Assembly: GCF_030518215.1 (NCBI RefSeq)
Contig: NZ_JAULRT010000035.1
Coordinates: 248,001-312,000, forward strand
Reading direction: 5' to 3'
Origin: Gilvimarinus algae
GTDB lineage: Bacteria; Pseudomonadota; Gammaproteobacteria; Pseudomonadales; Cellvibrionaceae
Length of the DNA: 64,000 nucleotides
Translations under genes and position numbers: made by a program
Notes under the pieces: model-generated
The model's input: the letters and a program-made list of their open reading frames with translations, nothing else
What the model was told of the DNA's origin: nothing
The model's database searches: none
Part shown: one piece after another, positions 54,663 to 62,912 of the stretch
How positions within the stretch are numbered: the stretch's first letter is position 1
Layout of the letters: the number at the start of each line of letters is the position of its first letter

Positions 54663-55697
54663 ATGAACACACTATTACCAACCTCAACGGCGGGCAGTTT
54701 GCCCAAGCCGTCCTGGATTGCTGAACCTGAAACCTTGTGGTCGCCCTGGAAGCTGCAAGAAGATGAACTCACTGAAGGCAAACAAGATGCCTTGCGTGTG
54801 GCGCTGCAAGAGCAGCAGCACGCGGGCATTGATATCGTCAGCGACGGTGAGCAGACCCGACAGCACTTTGTCACGACCTTTATCGAGCATTTGAGCGGTG
54901 TGGATTTTGAGCAGCGCAGAACGGTCAGAATTCGCGATCGCTACGATGCCAGCGTGCCTGTGGTGGTTGATGCTGTGGCGCGGCAAAAACCCGTGTTTGT
55001 CGAAGATGCCAAATTTTTACGCCAGCAAACCACGCAGCCGATCAAATGGGCCTTGCCAGGCCCCATGACCATGATTGACACCCTGTTTGATGCTCACTAC
55101 AAAAGCCGGGAAAAGCTGGCCTGGGAGTTCGCCAAGATTCTCAACCAGGAGGCCAAAGAGCTGGAAGCGGCGGGCGTGGACATTATTCAGTTTGACGAGC
55201 CAGCGTTTAACGTGTTTTTTGACGAAGTCAACGACTGGGGAATCGCCGCGCTGGAAAGAGCTGTAGAAGGGTTGCAGTGCGAGACGGCGGTCCATATTTG
55301 TTACGGCTATGGCATTCAAGCCAATACCGACTGGAAGAAAACCCTGGGAGCAGAATGGCGCCAGTACGAAGCGGTGTTTCCCAAGCTGCAAAGCTCCAGT
55401 ATCGATATTGTCTCGCTTGAGTGTCAGAACTCCCGTGTTCCCATGGACCTTATCGAACTGATACGGGGTAAAAAGGTGATGGTCGGTGCTATTGATGTGG
55501 CGACCAATGCCATAGAGACACCCGAGCAGGTAGCCGACACGCTGCGCCAGGCACTGGCGTTTGTCGATGCCGAAAACCTCTACCCATGCACCAACTGTGG
55601 AATGGCCCCACTGGCGCGGTCAGTGGCCCGGGGTAAACTCAGCGCGCTGAGCGCCGGCGCCGAGATTGTGCGTAAAGAGCTCGCCGGCCAAGGTTAA
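54663..55697 (+). CDS. mesD: Folate-independent core methionine synthase MesD
   Basis: 344 residues, about half of MetE and lacking its N-terminal domain. The catalytic barrel has the metal ligands His and Cys in AVHICYGYG, Glu in VSLECQNSRVP, and Cys in PCTNCGMAPL, the MetE-type zinc site. QFDEPAF is a further family block. Together with MesX it would methylate homocysteine from an unknown methyl donor. A cobalamin-dependent or full-length methionine synthase is not in this window. Confidence 0.88.
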   Translation: MNTLLPTSTAGSLPKPSWIAEPETLWSPWKLQEDELTEGKQDALRVALQEQQHAGIDIVSDGEQTRQHFVTTFIEHLSGVDFEQRRTVRIRDRYDASVPVVVDAVARQKPVFVEDAKFLRQQTTQPIKWALPGPMTMIDTLFDAHYKSREKLAWEFAKILNQEAKELEAAGVDIIQFDEPAFNVFFDEVNDWGIAALERAVEGLQCETAVHICYGYGIQANTDWKKTLGAEWRQYEAVFPKLQSSSIDIVSLECQNSRVPMDLIELIRGKKVMVGAIDVATNAIETPEQVADTLRQALAFVDAENLYPCTNCGMAPLARSVARGKLSALSAGAEIVRKELAGQG

Positions 55698-55818
55698 TTC
55701 TACAAGCGATAGAGCATCCGTCGAAGCAATCAAAACTCTACGGCCTGTTAAGACTAATTGAACACGCTGGGATTTTCTTACGGTGGTAAGCGATAAGCTT
55801 GAACGATTAAGGGTATTC

Positions 55819-56607
55819 ATGTTCTTGTTTCTTTTGTACTTGCTGGTGGGCGCTTTTGCCGGACTCCTGGCGGGCTTGTTTGGCATTGGTGGCGGCATGG
55901 TGATTGTGCCGGTGCTGGTATTTAGCTTTGTTGCCGTGGGCGTCTCGCCCGATGTACTAACCCATAGTGCGGTGGCAACATCCTTGGCCAGCATTGTGTT
56001 TACCTCCATCAGCTCGGTGTGGACGCATCATCGCAACAAGGCCATCATTTGGCGAATCGTGCAGTTGATGACACTGGGCTTAATCGTCGGCACGGCGATC
56101 GGCGTTTTTCTTATTTCCTCCGTGCCCGGCCCTGTCCTGCAGAAACTCATCGGCGTGTTCGCCCTGCTGTTGTCGGTAAAAATGCTACTGAACTGGCAGC
56201 CGCCCGGTGAGGGGAAAGAGCCGGGCGCGGCGGGCTTAGGCCTGGCCGGCGGCGTGATTGGTTTTGGCTCTGCCTGGTTTGGTATTGGCGGCGGCACATT
56301 TACCGTACCTTATCTATCCTGGTTACGCATCAGTATGCGGAGCGCCGTGGCAACATCGGCGGCCTGTGGGTTACCCATCGCTGTGGTGGCAACCCTTACC
56401 AATATCGTCGTGGCCTGGAACCACCCGGACTTACCCGAATGGAGCACCGGCTATGTCTACTGGCCCGCCGTGTTGGGCATTGCCATCGCCAGCGTCCCAA
56501 GCGCGCGGGTAGGGGCGAAGCTTGCTCATTCTCTGGACGCGAAGCTGCTGAAACGATTATTTGCGATACTGCTGTTTATCGTCGGGATTCGATTCTTGTT
56601 CTTTTGA
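55819..56607 (+). CDS. TSUP/TauE-SafE family membrane transporter
   Basis: 262 residues from the ATG at 55819, preceded by TAAGGG 6 bases upstream; the GTG at 55783 has no good ribosome site. Eight hydrophobic helices with the two internal repeats AGLLAGLFGIGGGMVIVPVL and GFGSAWFGIGGGTFTVPYL. TSUP proteins export sulfite, sulfoacetate or other organosulfur anions. It follows mesD by about 120 bases, which may hint at sulfur metabolism, but the substrate is unknown. Confidence 0.9.
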   Translation: MFLFLLYLLVGAFAGLLAGLFGIGGGMVIVPVLVFSFVAVGVSPDVLTHSAVATSLASIVFTSISSVWTHHRNKAIIWRIVQLMTLGLIVGTAIGVFLISSVPGPVLQKLIGVFALLLSVKMLLNWQPPGEGKEPGAAGLGLAGGVIGFGSAWFGIGGGTFTVPYLSWLRISMRSAVATSAACGLPIAVVATLTNIVVAWNHPDLPEWSTGYVYWPAVLGIAIASVPSARVGAKLAHSLDAKLLKRLFAILLFIVGIRFLFF

Positions 56608-56658
56608 TCCGGCCCGTAATGTTACACCAGCGCTAAGGGGCAGCCTCCACCTGCAGGT

Positions 56659-56958
56659 TTATCGCTCTGCCTGACAGTGCCAGCACACCTCAAAGCTGGC
56701 GTCGTTCTCCTCGCCGCACTGCCGGCAATACCAAGCTTCGCCCGCGGGGCGGTTTATCAGGTCATTGATAATGGCTTTGGCTTTTGGATAGTCCGCCTCG
56801 GCGACCCACAGCTCGGGCCAGGTCTGGATGGGCGAGAGATCCCCCATGGCACCGGCGGCATACTCATTTTTGAGCGTGCTTTCAATGCCGCTTTCGCGCA
56901 GCAGGTTGCGGGCGTTCTCGACCAGAATTTTATTCTCGTGGGTATAGACCAGCTGCAT
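56659..56958 (-). CDS. DUF2007 protein with C-terminal zinc ribbon
   Basis: 99 residues. The first 70 match DUF2007 (MQLVYTHENKILVENARNLL; WPELWVAEADYPKAKAII), a small PII-like fold. The last 25 carry two CxxC pairs (YCRQCGEE, VCWHC), a zinc ribbon. It is divergent from the mechanosensitive channel gene. Function unknown; family members are proposed signal-transducing proteins. Confidence 0.85.
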   Translation of the reverse strand: MQLVYTHENKILVENARNLLRESGIESTLKNEYAAGAMGDLSPIQTWPELWVAEADYPKAKAIINDLINRPAGEAWYCRQCGEENDASFEVCWHCQAER

Positions 56959-57075
56959 AAGGCCTCCGCGTTTGTTTTTCTCAATGTATCACACATACGA
57001 CGGCATCGGGATGGCCGGAGAAAGGCGAATCGGTTAGGCTTAGGGCTGGATGCCGACCAAGGACACACTAGCCCT

Positions 57076-58479
57076 ATGCGATCAAACCCCAAGAGTAAAA
57101 TCAGCCTCAAGGCCATTGTCGGTTTAGCGATAGTGCTTTTGCTAAAAGCCTCATTGGCAGGCGCCGAGACCGGATCGGCCAACGAGGCGGCGATAGATGC
57201 CGGGCGGATTCACAGTACGGGGCAGGTGATTGAGGCCAATGCCAGCGCGACGGACAGTCAGATTCAGGCGCGGCTGGAGGCGATTCTTGCCAGTTCAGAG
57301 CAATTTAACCAGCTAGAGGTCCGGGTGGATAACGGGCTGGTGTTTTTGCGCGGCTTTACCGATAAGCGAGCGTTCATCGAGTGGGCCGAGGGTATTGCCA
57401 GCAACACGCAAGGCGTGGTGGCAGTGGTAAATAATCTGGAGCAGAGCCCCGGCAGCTACTTCAGCGCCTCGGTGTTCAAGGCTGAGCTGGTGAAGGCCTG
57501 GTACCGGTTTTTACACACCTTGCCCCTGCTGCTGGCCGCGGCACTGACCTTTGTGGTGTTCTTTTTCGTCTCGCGCCCGGTGTCGGCGTTTTTGGTGGGG
57601 CCGGTGCGCTATGTCACCGACAGCGCCTTAATCAAGGTCGTGCTGCAGCGCATCGTCGCGGTGCTGATTGTCCTGCTGGGCTTGTACTTCTTTTTGCGGA
57701 TTGCCGGGCTCACCCAGTTTGCCGTCGCGGTGATGAGCGGTACCGGCCTGTTGGGGCTGGTGGTGGGTTTTGCCTTTCGCGATATCGCGGAGAACTTTAT
57801 CGCCAGCTTGCTGATCAGCATGCAGCGGCCTTTTCGTTTGGGCGATGTGATTGAAGTGAGCGGTTTTCGCGGCGTGGTGCAAAAGGTTACCACCCGCGGC
57901 ACGACTCTGGTGGATTTTGACGGCAACCATATCCAGGTGCCCAACGCCACCATCTATAAAAACGTGATTCAGAATTTCTCTGCCAACCCCAACGTGCGCG
58001 GTAATTTCTTAATCGGCGTGGGCTACGATTCGCGGGTGCGCTTTGCCCAGGAGACCGCCATGGCGGTCATGCTGGAGCATCCAGCGGTGCTCGCCGACCC
58101 CGAACCCCAGGTGTTAATAGAAGAGCTGGCCTCGTCCACCATTAACCTGCGCGTCTACTTCTGGGTGAACGCCAACCAGTACAGTGTGGTGAAAGTGGCA
58201 TCGGCGCTAATGCGTCAGGTGGTGCGCGCCTTTGAGGCCGCCGACGTCTCCATGCCCGACGACGCCCGCGAAGTTATTTTCCCGCAGGGCGTGCCTTGGG
58301 AGTCCAACAGCGAAGCTGGCGATCTACCAGCACCCAAAGAAACCACAGAGCCCCAACCGACCACCCCGCCGCCCGAAGCTGCAGAGCGGCTGTTGGATGA
58401 CCTGGCCAGCGACACCGGCGATATACAAAAGCAGGCCCAAAACGCCCGCGAGCCGGAAGAAGGAAAGAATATAATTTAA
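57076..58479 (+). CDS. MscS-family mechanosensitive channel with N-terminal BON domain
   Basis: 467 residues from the ATG at 57076, giving signal-like helix SLKAIVGLAIVLLLKASLAG; the longer open frame to 56677 runs through the opposite-strand DUF2007 gene. A BON-type domain (about 50-130, LEVRVDNGLVFLRGFTDKRAFIEW) is followed by three helices and the MscS core (LLGLVVGFAFRDIAENFIAS; FRLGDVIEVSGFRGVVQ). The C-terminus is Pro/Glu-rich. BON domains usually bind membrane or the cell envelope, so the channel may be tethered. It relieves osmotic pressure. Confidence 0.9.
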   Translation: MRSNPKSKISLKAIVGLAIVLLLKASLAGAETGSANEAAIDAGRIHSTGQVIEANASATDSQIQARLEAILASSEQFNQLEVRVDNGLVFLRGFTDKRAFIEWAEGIASNTQGVVAVVNNLEQSPGSYFSASVFKAELVKAWYRFLHTLPLLLAAALTFVVFFFVSRPVSAFLVGPVRYVTDSALIKVVLQRIVAVLIVLLGLYFFLRIAGLTQFAVAVMSGTGLLGLVVGFAFRDIAENFIASLLISMQRPFRLGDVIEVSGFRGVVQKVTTRGTTLVDFDGNHIQVPNATIYKNVIQNFSANPNVRGNFLIGVGYDSRVRFAQETAMAVMLEHPAVLADPEPQVLIEELASSTINLRVYFWVNANQYSVVKVASALMRQVVRAFEAADVSMPDDAREVIFPQGVPWESNSEAGDLPAPKETTEPQPTTPPPEAAERLLDDLASDTGDIQKQAQNAREPEEGKNII

Positions 58480-58554
58480 CCGATTGCCGGCCGTTTTATG
58501 CGTCAAATAGCAACTTGACCCGACGCTTGGATAAACTCTACATTTTTGAATACT

Positions 58555-58935
58555 ATGGAAAGCATTAAATATCAGGTAAGAGTAAGCGACGCATTAGCCG
58601 AACTTCTGGATTTTTCCGAGATTTATTGTTCAGCGGCGTGTTGTGGGTTGCAGGCCTTCGAAATACACAGAGGTTTGTTAATCCGTAAAATCATTGACAA
58701 GAATCTCGAGGGAACTAGCGGTATAGACTGGTATAACGAGCTGAAAGCAGAAGTCGATTCCCTGCACCACTATATCAGTAACTTAGCGGTTAAGGATGAG
58801 ACCGAAATTTCTGTTTTTTACCCACAAAACACCAATTTACCTGAATTCCATCTACCCAAGAATGAATTACAACACTTTTTTCTAAGGTGGCAACGGGTTT
58901 TTACGCAAACGAAAGGAACCCAAGCGGTACCGTAA
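58555..58935 (+). CDS. Small hypothetical protein, possibly DUF6331-like
   Basis: 126 residues from the ATG at 58555 (a TTG 9 bases earlier is also possible). Helical with a Cys-rich motif FSEIYCSAACCGLQAFE at about residue 20 that recalls DUF6331 proteins. No signal peptide. Family assignment is by memory of that motif only. Confidence 0.6.
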   Translation: MESIKYQVRVSDALAELLDFSEIYCSAACCGLQAFEIHRGLLIRKIIDKNLEGTSGIDWYNELKAEVDSLHHYISNLAVKDETEISVFYPQNTNLPEFHLPKNELQHFFLRWQRVFTQTKGTQAVP

Positions 58936-59126
58936 TAACAGCCATTCAGACGGCTTCGATTATAGGCTCAATTTTTAGGCATTCATAAACAGTAAGTCTA
59001 GTTTTCCTTAGATAAAGGACGAAATAGACTTGAGTATTTATATACACCCAACATCAACATTATCTGCTCGAGTAGGGATTCAGCTATTCAATGAGGGGAA
59101 ACATTCATTATGGGCATTAGTAAGTT

Positions 59127-60215
59127 ATGAAATCACTAACACTTCCCTTAACCGAATATCCGTCCTCGGGTATTGTGAAATATGCCGATAGCGACTACAT
59201 CATCAAGAATCTTGATAACTCTGTTGTTTTTCTGGATGCTAAGAATCCGGATAAGATTATTGCAGAGCTGCCCATAGAAAATCGTTTTGAAGTCTTATGT
59301 CGGGACAACGATAAACTGCTCTTTTTTATTAAAGAAAACGTGTTGAGCATGGCCGACATTTATTGCCTTAGTTTAAATGACTTCAGCTACGAGCTCATAG
59401 AAAATTCCAGCTTTAGATTTTGCCTGCCAATCGGCAGCGATGGGAATTATCGATTTTTTAAACAAGAGAATAAGATCGCTAAGCTGAGAAAAGACCAGGA
59501 TTTAAAAGAACCAAATTTAGAGGAAATTATTGAGATAGACTATCCGCCGTCAGAGTGCCTAGTGATTACTGATTGCATTGTCATCCCCAGCCGAAGCGAT
59601 TTTATAGACTGCTTTGACAAAAGCGGAGCTCATTTATGGCGAAAGAATTTAAATGACCTTCTCCCTAAATTGGAAGAAAAGAAAGGTTACGAGATAAAAC
59701 CGTTCGCTAAGGGCTATAAAAATTCGCTTTTAGTATCTGCCAAAAATTACAAATTGATCTCCATCGACATTCCCTCTGGAAAAATTAACTGGATGATTGA
59801 TGAATGCATCGATTTTAAATGGGTACTTACTGATGATGGCCGGGTTATCACCGTATTCAAGGGCCATTTAAAAATTATCTCTGCGGACACCGGCGAGATC
59901 CTGTCGGATAAACTGATCGATGAAGACTGGGTGCAACCCAACCCCATCATGCCCAACTTGTTTCAGATCGCCGTAACAGACACGCATTTGTGGTGTGCTT
60001 TTCTAGGCAAAGGCTTGGCGGCTATTAATCTCGAAACAGCAGCTGTCGATTTTTATATTCATCCCAAAAGCACCGTAAACAGCACCCCCAAGATACGCAA
60101 CAACAGAATGTATCTCCAGCTTAAAGGCGGCGGTATCGGCCTGGATAACACCGGCACTTTTGAGTGCATCCTGGAAGGGGACGGAGGCTATAAAGCAGAT
60201 AAAGATGACAATTAA
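59127..60215 (+). CDS. Beta-propeller-like hypothetical protein
   Basis: 362 residues without a signal peptide. Repeated strand patterns (CLVITDCIVIPSRSDFIDC; DKSGAHLWRKNL; YKLISIDIPSGKINWMI; LKIISADTGEIL) resemble PQQ-like/WD-type propeller blades. It is AT-richer than most of the window. No catalytic motif recognised. It might be an immunity-type or sensor protein; this is speculative. Confidence 0.68.
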   Translation: MKSLTLPLTEYPSSGIVKYADSDYIIKNLDNSVVFLDAKNPDKIIAELPIENRFEVLCRDNDKLLFFIKENVLSMADIYCLSLNDFSYELIENSSFRFCLPIGSDGNYRFFKQENKIAKLRKDQDLKEPNLEEIIEIDYPPSECLVITDCIVIPSRSDFIDCFDKSGAHLWRKNLNDLLPKLEEKKGYEIKPFAKGYKNSLLVSAKNYKLISIDIPSGKINWMIDECIDFKWVLTDDGRVITVFKGHLKIISADTGEILSDKLIDEDWVQPNPIMPNLFQIAVTDTHLWCAFLGKGLAAINLETAAVDFYIHPKSTVNSTPKIRNNRMYLQLKGGGIGLDNTGTFECILEGDGGYKADKDDN

Positions 60216-60285
60216 CATTTTGGAAATGCCATACCTGATTTAATCGGCATGGTTACACCCCGATTTTTTTATAAGAGAACGAACA

Positions 60286-60756
60286 ATGACAAATCGAGAT
60301 AATGTATCGGCCCTGGCGACCCCGCCGTCCAGCCGCCAGAAATTATTTGTGCGCTACACGCTGGCCATTCTAATTGACCTGGTGGTTCTGGGTTTGTTTA
60401 ACCAGTTCTGGGGGCGCGTGCACATTGAAACCTTCTCTATTGCGTTGATGGCCGCCGCGTTGATGCAGCTACTGCTTCAGGCAACCTTCAAAATCGAACA
60501 CTATGTGAGTGATTATTTTAAAACCAAATCCGGCGCTTTAGCCAAGTGTGGGTATGTGGGCTCGGTCTGGTTTGTTCTGTTTATTTCAAAATTTATTATG
60601 CTAGGCGCCATTGAGGCGCTGTTTAGCGGCCAAGTGCACTTCGACGGCCGCTTCCACGGCGCTGTCCCCTTTATTGTGGTCGTTACCGTGATGATTGCCG
60701 CCGAGGAATTGGTCGTTCGTATTTATCGGCGCCTCGGAGATAAGCCGGCCCAGTAA
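60286..60756 (+). CDS. Small membrane protein, function unknown
   Basis: 156 residues with four hydrophobic helices (about 25-45, 50-70, 90-110 and 125-145; YTLAILIDLVVLGLF, ALMAAALMQLLLQ, GSVWFVLFISKFIML, PFIVVVTVMIAAEELV). The ATG at 60286 has a weak ribosome site. No family recognised. Confidence 0.68.
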   Translation: MTNRDNVSALATPPSSRQKLFVRYTLAILIDLVVLGLFNQFWGRVHIETFSIALMAAALMQLLLQATFKIEHYVSDYFKTKSGALAKCGYVGSVWFVLFISKFIMLGAIEALFSGQVHFDGRFHGAVPFIVVVTVMIAAEELVVRIYRRLGDKPAQ

Positions 60757-60811
60757 ATGACTAACCCGGGTTTGCGAGCCACGATTTCCTGAACCGCGCA
60801 AGGAGCACCTA

Positions 60812-61189
60812 ATGAGTAAACACAGGGTATCCCTAGGACAACTGGCAATTACCGTTGACAACATCGAACAGGCGCTGGGGTTTTACCAGGGCATACTGGG
60901 CCTGGACTTTCTGTTTTCACCATCGTCCGAGCTGGCATTTTTGCAGTGCGGCGATACCCGGCTGATGCTGACCACGCCACAGGGCGCGGGTGAGGTGGGC
61001 AGAAACTCGATTCCCTATTTTAAAGTCACGGGCATAGAACACTATTTCCGCACGGCAGTGGCCAAGGGCGCACTCGGCGAACGCGAGCCACAGCTTACCG
61101 CGGCTATGGACGATCACGACTTGTGGATGGGGTTTCTCCGAGACCCCGATGGCAATTTGATCGGTATTATGGAAGAGGTGGCGCGCTAG
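60812..61189 (+). CDS. VOC (glyoxalase/bleomycin-resistance) superfamily protein
   Basis: 125 residues. Two beta-alpha-beta-beta-beta units with LGQLAITVDNIEQALGFYQGILGL at the start and FLRDPDGNLIGIMEEV at the end, the typical VOC metal-ligand region (His missing at the first position, Glu present at the end). It may act on small organic substrates. The cupin-type gene follows by 23 bases. Confidence 0.88.
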   Translation: MSKHRVSLGQLAITVDNIEQALGFYQGILGLDFLFSPSSELAFLQCGDTRLMLTTPQGAGEVGRNSIPYFKVTGIEHYFRTAVAKGALGEREPQLTAAMDDHDLWMGFLRDPDGNLIGIMEEVAR

Positions 61190-61212
61190 CGCTGCCCAAA
61201 GAACAAAAACCG

Positions 61213-61641
61213 ATGAAAACGCTACTGACTTTCGTTTTACTCCTGCTCGGCGTTCAGCCTGCCATTGGTGAAGAGTTTAAGGCGCTGGCCATCAACGCCG
61301 AAGCGCTCAGCTGGCAACGCTTGGGGGAAAGGGTTTTATTTACGCCGGTATCGGGCAATGAAACCACAGCAGGAATGTACGTCTATCGGGTTAAGTTTGC
61401 CAAAGGCCACCGCAATGAGCCCCACTACCACACCGACGACCGCACGATTACCGTGCTCTCGGGCTCCATACGGGTGGGCTATGGCGATCAGGTGGCGGAT
61501 GCGGACATGGTAGAACTCACCGCGGGCGGTATTTACACCGAGCCGGCCGGTCAAGCGCATTACGTCTGGGCAAGGGACAGTGATGTGATCTTGCAGGTGG
61601 TGGGCACAGGCCCCTCGCAAAGAGTGTCGGTTGCCGACTAG
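61213..61641 (+). CDS. Exported cupin-domain protein
   Basis: 142 residues from the ATG at 61213, which starts a signal peptide (MKTLLTFVLLLLGVQPAIG). The open frame to 61123 would overlap the VOC gene. The cupin core has HRNEPHYHTDDRTITVLSG and ends with EPAGQAHYVWA, supplying His and Glu ligands of a metal site. It would act in the periplasm; the substrate is unknown. Confidence 0.85.
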   Translation: MKTLLTFVLLLLGVQPAIGEEFKALAINAEALSWQRLGERVLFTPVSGNETTAGMYVYRVKFAKGHRNEPHYHTDDRTITVLSGSIRVGYGDQVADADMVELTAGGIYTEPAGQAHYVWARDSDVILQVVGTGPSQRVSVAD

Positions 61642-61675
61642 ATTATAAAAGTGGGGCACTGACCAGACCAGCCGT

Positions 61676-61684
61676 TGGTATAAT
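61676..61684 (+). promoter_or_regulatory. Extended -10 promoter element
   Basis: TGG followed by TATAAT (61679-61684) forms an extended -10 (TGnTATAAT) 42 bases before the gene at 61726. The -35 region (GCACTG) is weak, as is common with extended -10 promoters. Confidence 0.5.
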
Positions 61685-61725
61685 GGCCTTTTAACGCTAC
61701 GTCCGCATAGGGACATGTTCAAACC

Positions 61726-62184
61726 ATGCAACGATTTACCCTGCCCATTCCTCGACCTACGCCACCCTTTAAGCTGCAAATTGGGCTTTGCCTGGTCCTT
61801 TGTGCCTCCGCCGCCACGGCGCATTGGCAGCACTGGTCCAATGCGTATCTCTTGACCTCTATGGCCGCTTTTATTGCCTTGCAAGTTATTGTTATGCGCC
61901 TGGCGCCAGCGCTCAAACCGCGCACCCTGGTGGTGGGAAAGGAATACCTTCTACTGGAGGAATCCGATGGCTCGGTGCTCTGGCACATCCCGCTTGCGGA
62001 TGTTACCCGCATTGACGCAGAGAAAAGCCAAGCGCCAACAATAAATGGCGGCGCTGCTGAGTGGTTTGCCCATACGGCCAGCGATAAGTATTCCATTGGC
62101 AATACGCTGAACGCGTCGCAAGCCAATGCCACGATGCAAGCGGTTCAGCGCGCGCGAAGAGGAGGGCTGGCCGCTCAAGGGTGA
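61726..62184 (+). CDS. Small membrane protein, function unknown
   Basis: 152 residues. Two hydrophobic helices (about 18-34 and 42-63) are followed by a soluble C-terminal domain of about 85 residues with beta strands (LLLEESDGSVLWHIPLADVTRIDA). The layout recalls PH-like membrane proteins, but no family could be assigned. It converges with the TetR gene. Confidence 0.65.
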   Translation: MQRFTLPIPRPTPPFKLQIGLCLVLCASAATAHWQHWSNAYLLTSMAAFIALQVIVMRLAPALKPRTLVVGKEYLLLEESDGSVLWHIPLADVTRIDAEKSQAPTINGGAAEWFAHTASDKYSIGNTLNASQANATMQAVQRARRGGLAAQG

Positions 62185-62192
62185 CTTCCCGA

Positions 62193-62789
62193 TCAGGCGA
62201 GAGGCCGATACCGCGCCATAAACAGCTTTACCGTCTCTTCTATAAAGTACTCGTGCTGCGACATATCGTCACTCAAACTGTAGAGCAGCGGATAGAAAAT
62301 CAACGACTTTAACTGAAACACAAACTGCTTGGCGGCCAGCTCGCTGTCGGTAATATCCAGCGCTTTATCCGCGACCGCTTCCTTGAGAAAGGGCTCCAAA
62401 TACCGCAGGCAACCCATGGACGGCTTGTTGATGGCCTGCGCCAGGGCTGCGTCTTTGAGCAGCTGCAAAAACGCCACCCGCGCCACCTGCAAAAAGGCGG
62501 GGGAGGCGAGCATGGCGACCTCCTGGCGGGCAATATCGGTGAGTTGCTGATCAACGGGCCGGGCCGCGTCGTAAGTAATCAGCGGCCCCTGATCCACTTT
62601 GCTGAACATGGCCTCGAGTATGGCGGCGAACAGCTCGGTTTTGGTGGCAAAGTGGTTGTAGACGGTGCGCTTTGACACCCCAGCGTGGGCGGCAATCTGG
62701 TCCATGCTGGTGGCCTCGAGGCCGCTGGAGGCAAAGAGCGCTTCGGCCGAGGCGATGATTTGCAGGCGCTTTTTTTCGGATAGGGTCAT
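62193..62789 (-). CDS. TetR-family transcriptional regulator
   Basis: 198 residues. Helix-turn-helix (about 10-55, IIASAEALFASSGLEATSMDQIAAHAGVSKRTVYNHFATK) and a C-terminal ligand-binding region of the AefR-like/TetR_C type (YFIEETVKLFMARY). It is divergent from an exported MBL-fold hydrolase, with three operator half-sites between them, so it most likely represses that gene and itself. Confidence 0.93.
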   Translation of the reverse strand: MTLSEKKRLQIIASAEALFASSGLEATSMDQIAAHAGVSKRTVYNHFATKTELFAAILEAMFSKVDQGPLITYDAARPVDQQLTDIARQEVAMLASPAFLQVARVAFLQLLKDAALAQAINKPSMGCLRYLEPFLKEAVADKALDITDSELAAKQFVFQLKSLIFYPLLYSLSDDMSQHEYFIEETVKLFMARYRPLA

Positions 62790-62848
62790 AAGAGCGGGCC
62801 ATCAGTCATTGGCGCCAGTCTAACGGATTTGCAAAAAAATTACACTCA

Positions 62849-62899
62849 GCAGTTTACTTTTTGCGAAGCGCAGGAGTAAACTGCACCGTACAGTTTACT
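62849..62899. promoter_or_regulatory. Three-half-site operator between TetR and MBL genes
   Basis: GCAGTTTACT (62849-62858), AGTAAACTGC (62875-62884) and CAGTTTACT (62891-62899) form alternating inverted repeats. The second and third make a palindrome AGTAAACTG-N7-CAGTTTACT of 25 bp, ending 13 bases before the MBL ATG at 62913. This is the expected placement of a TetR-family operator. Confidence 0.75.
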
Positions 62900-62912
62900 T
62901 TTGGTAACGTCG

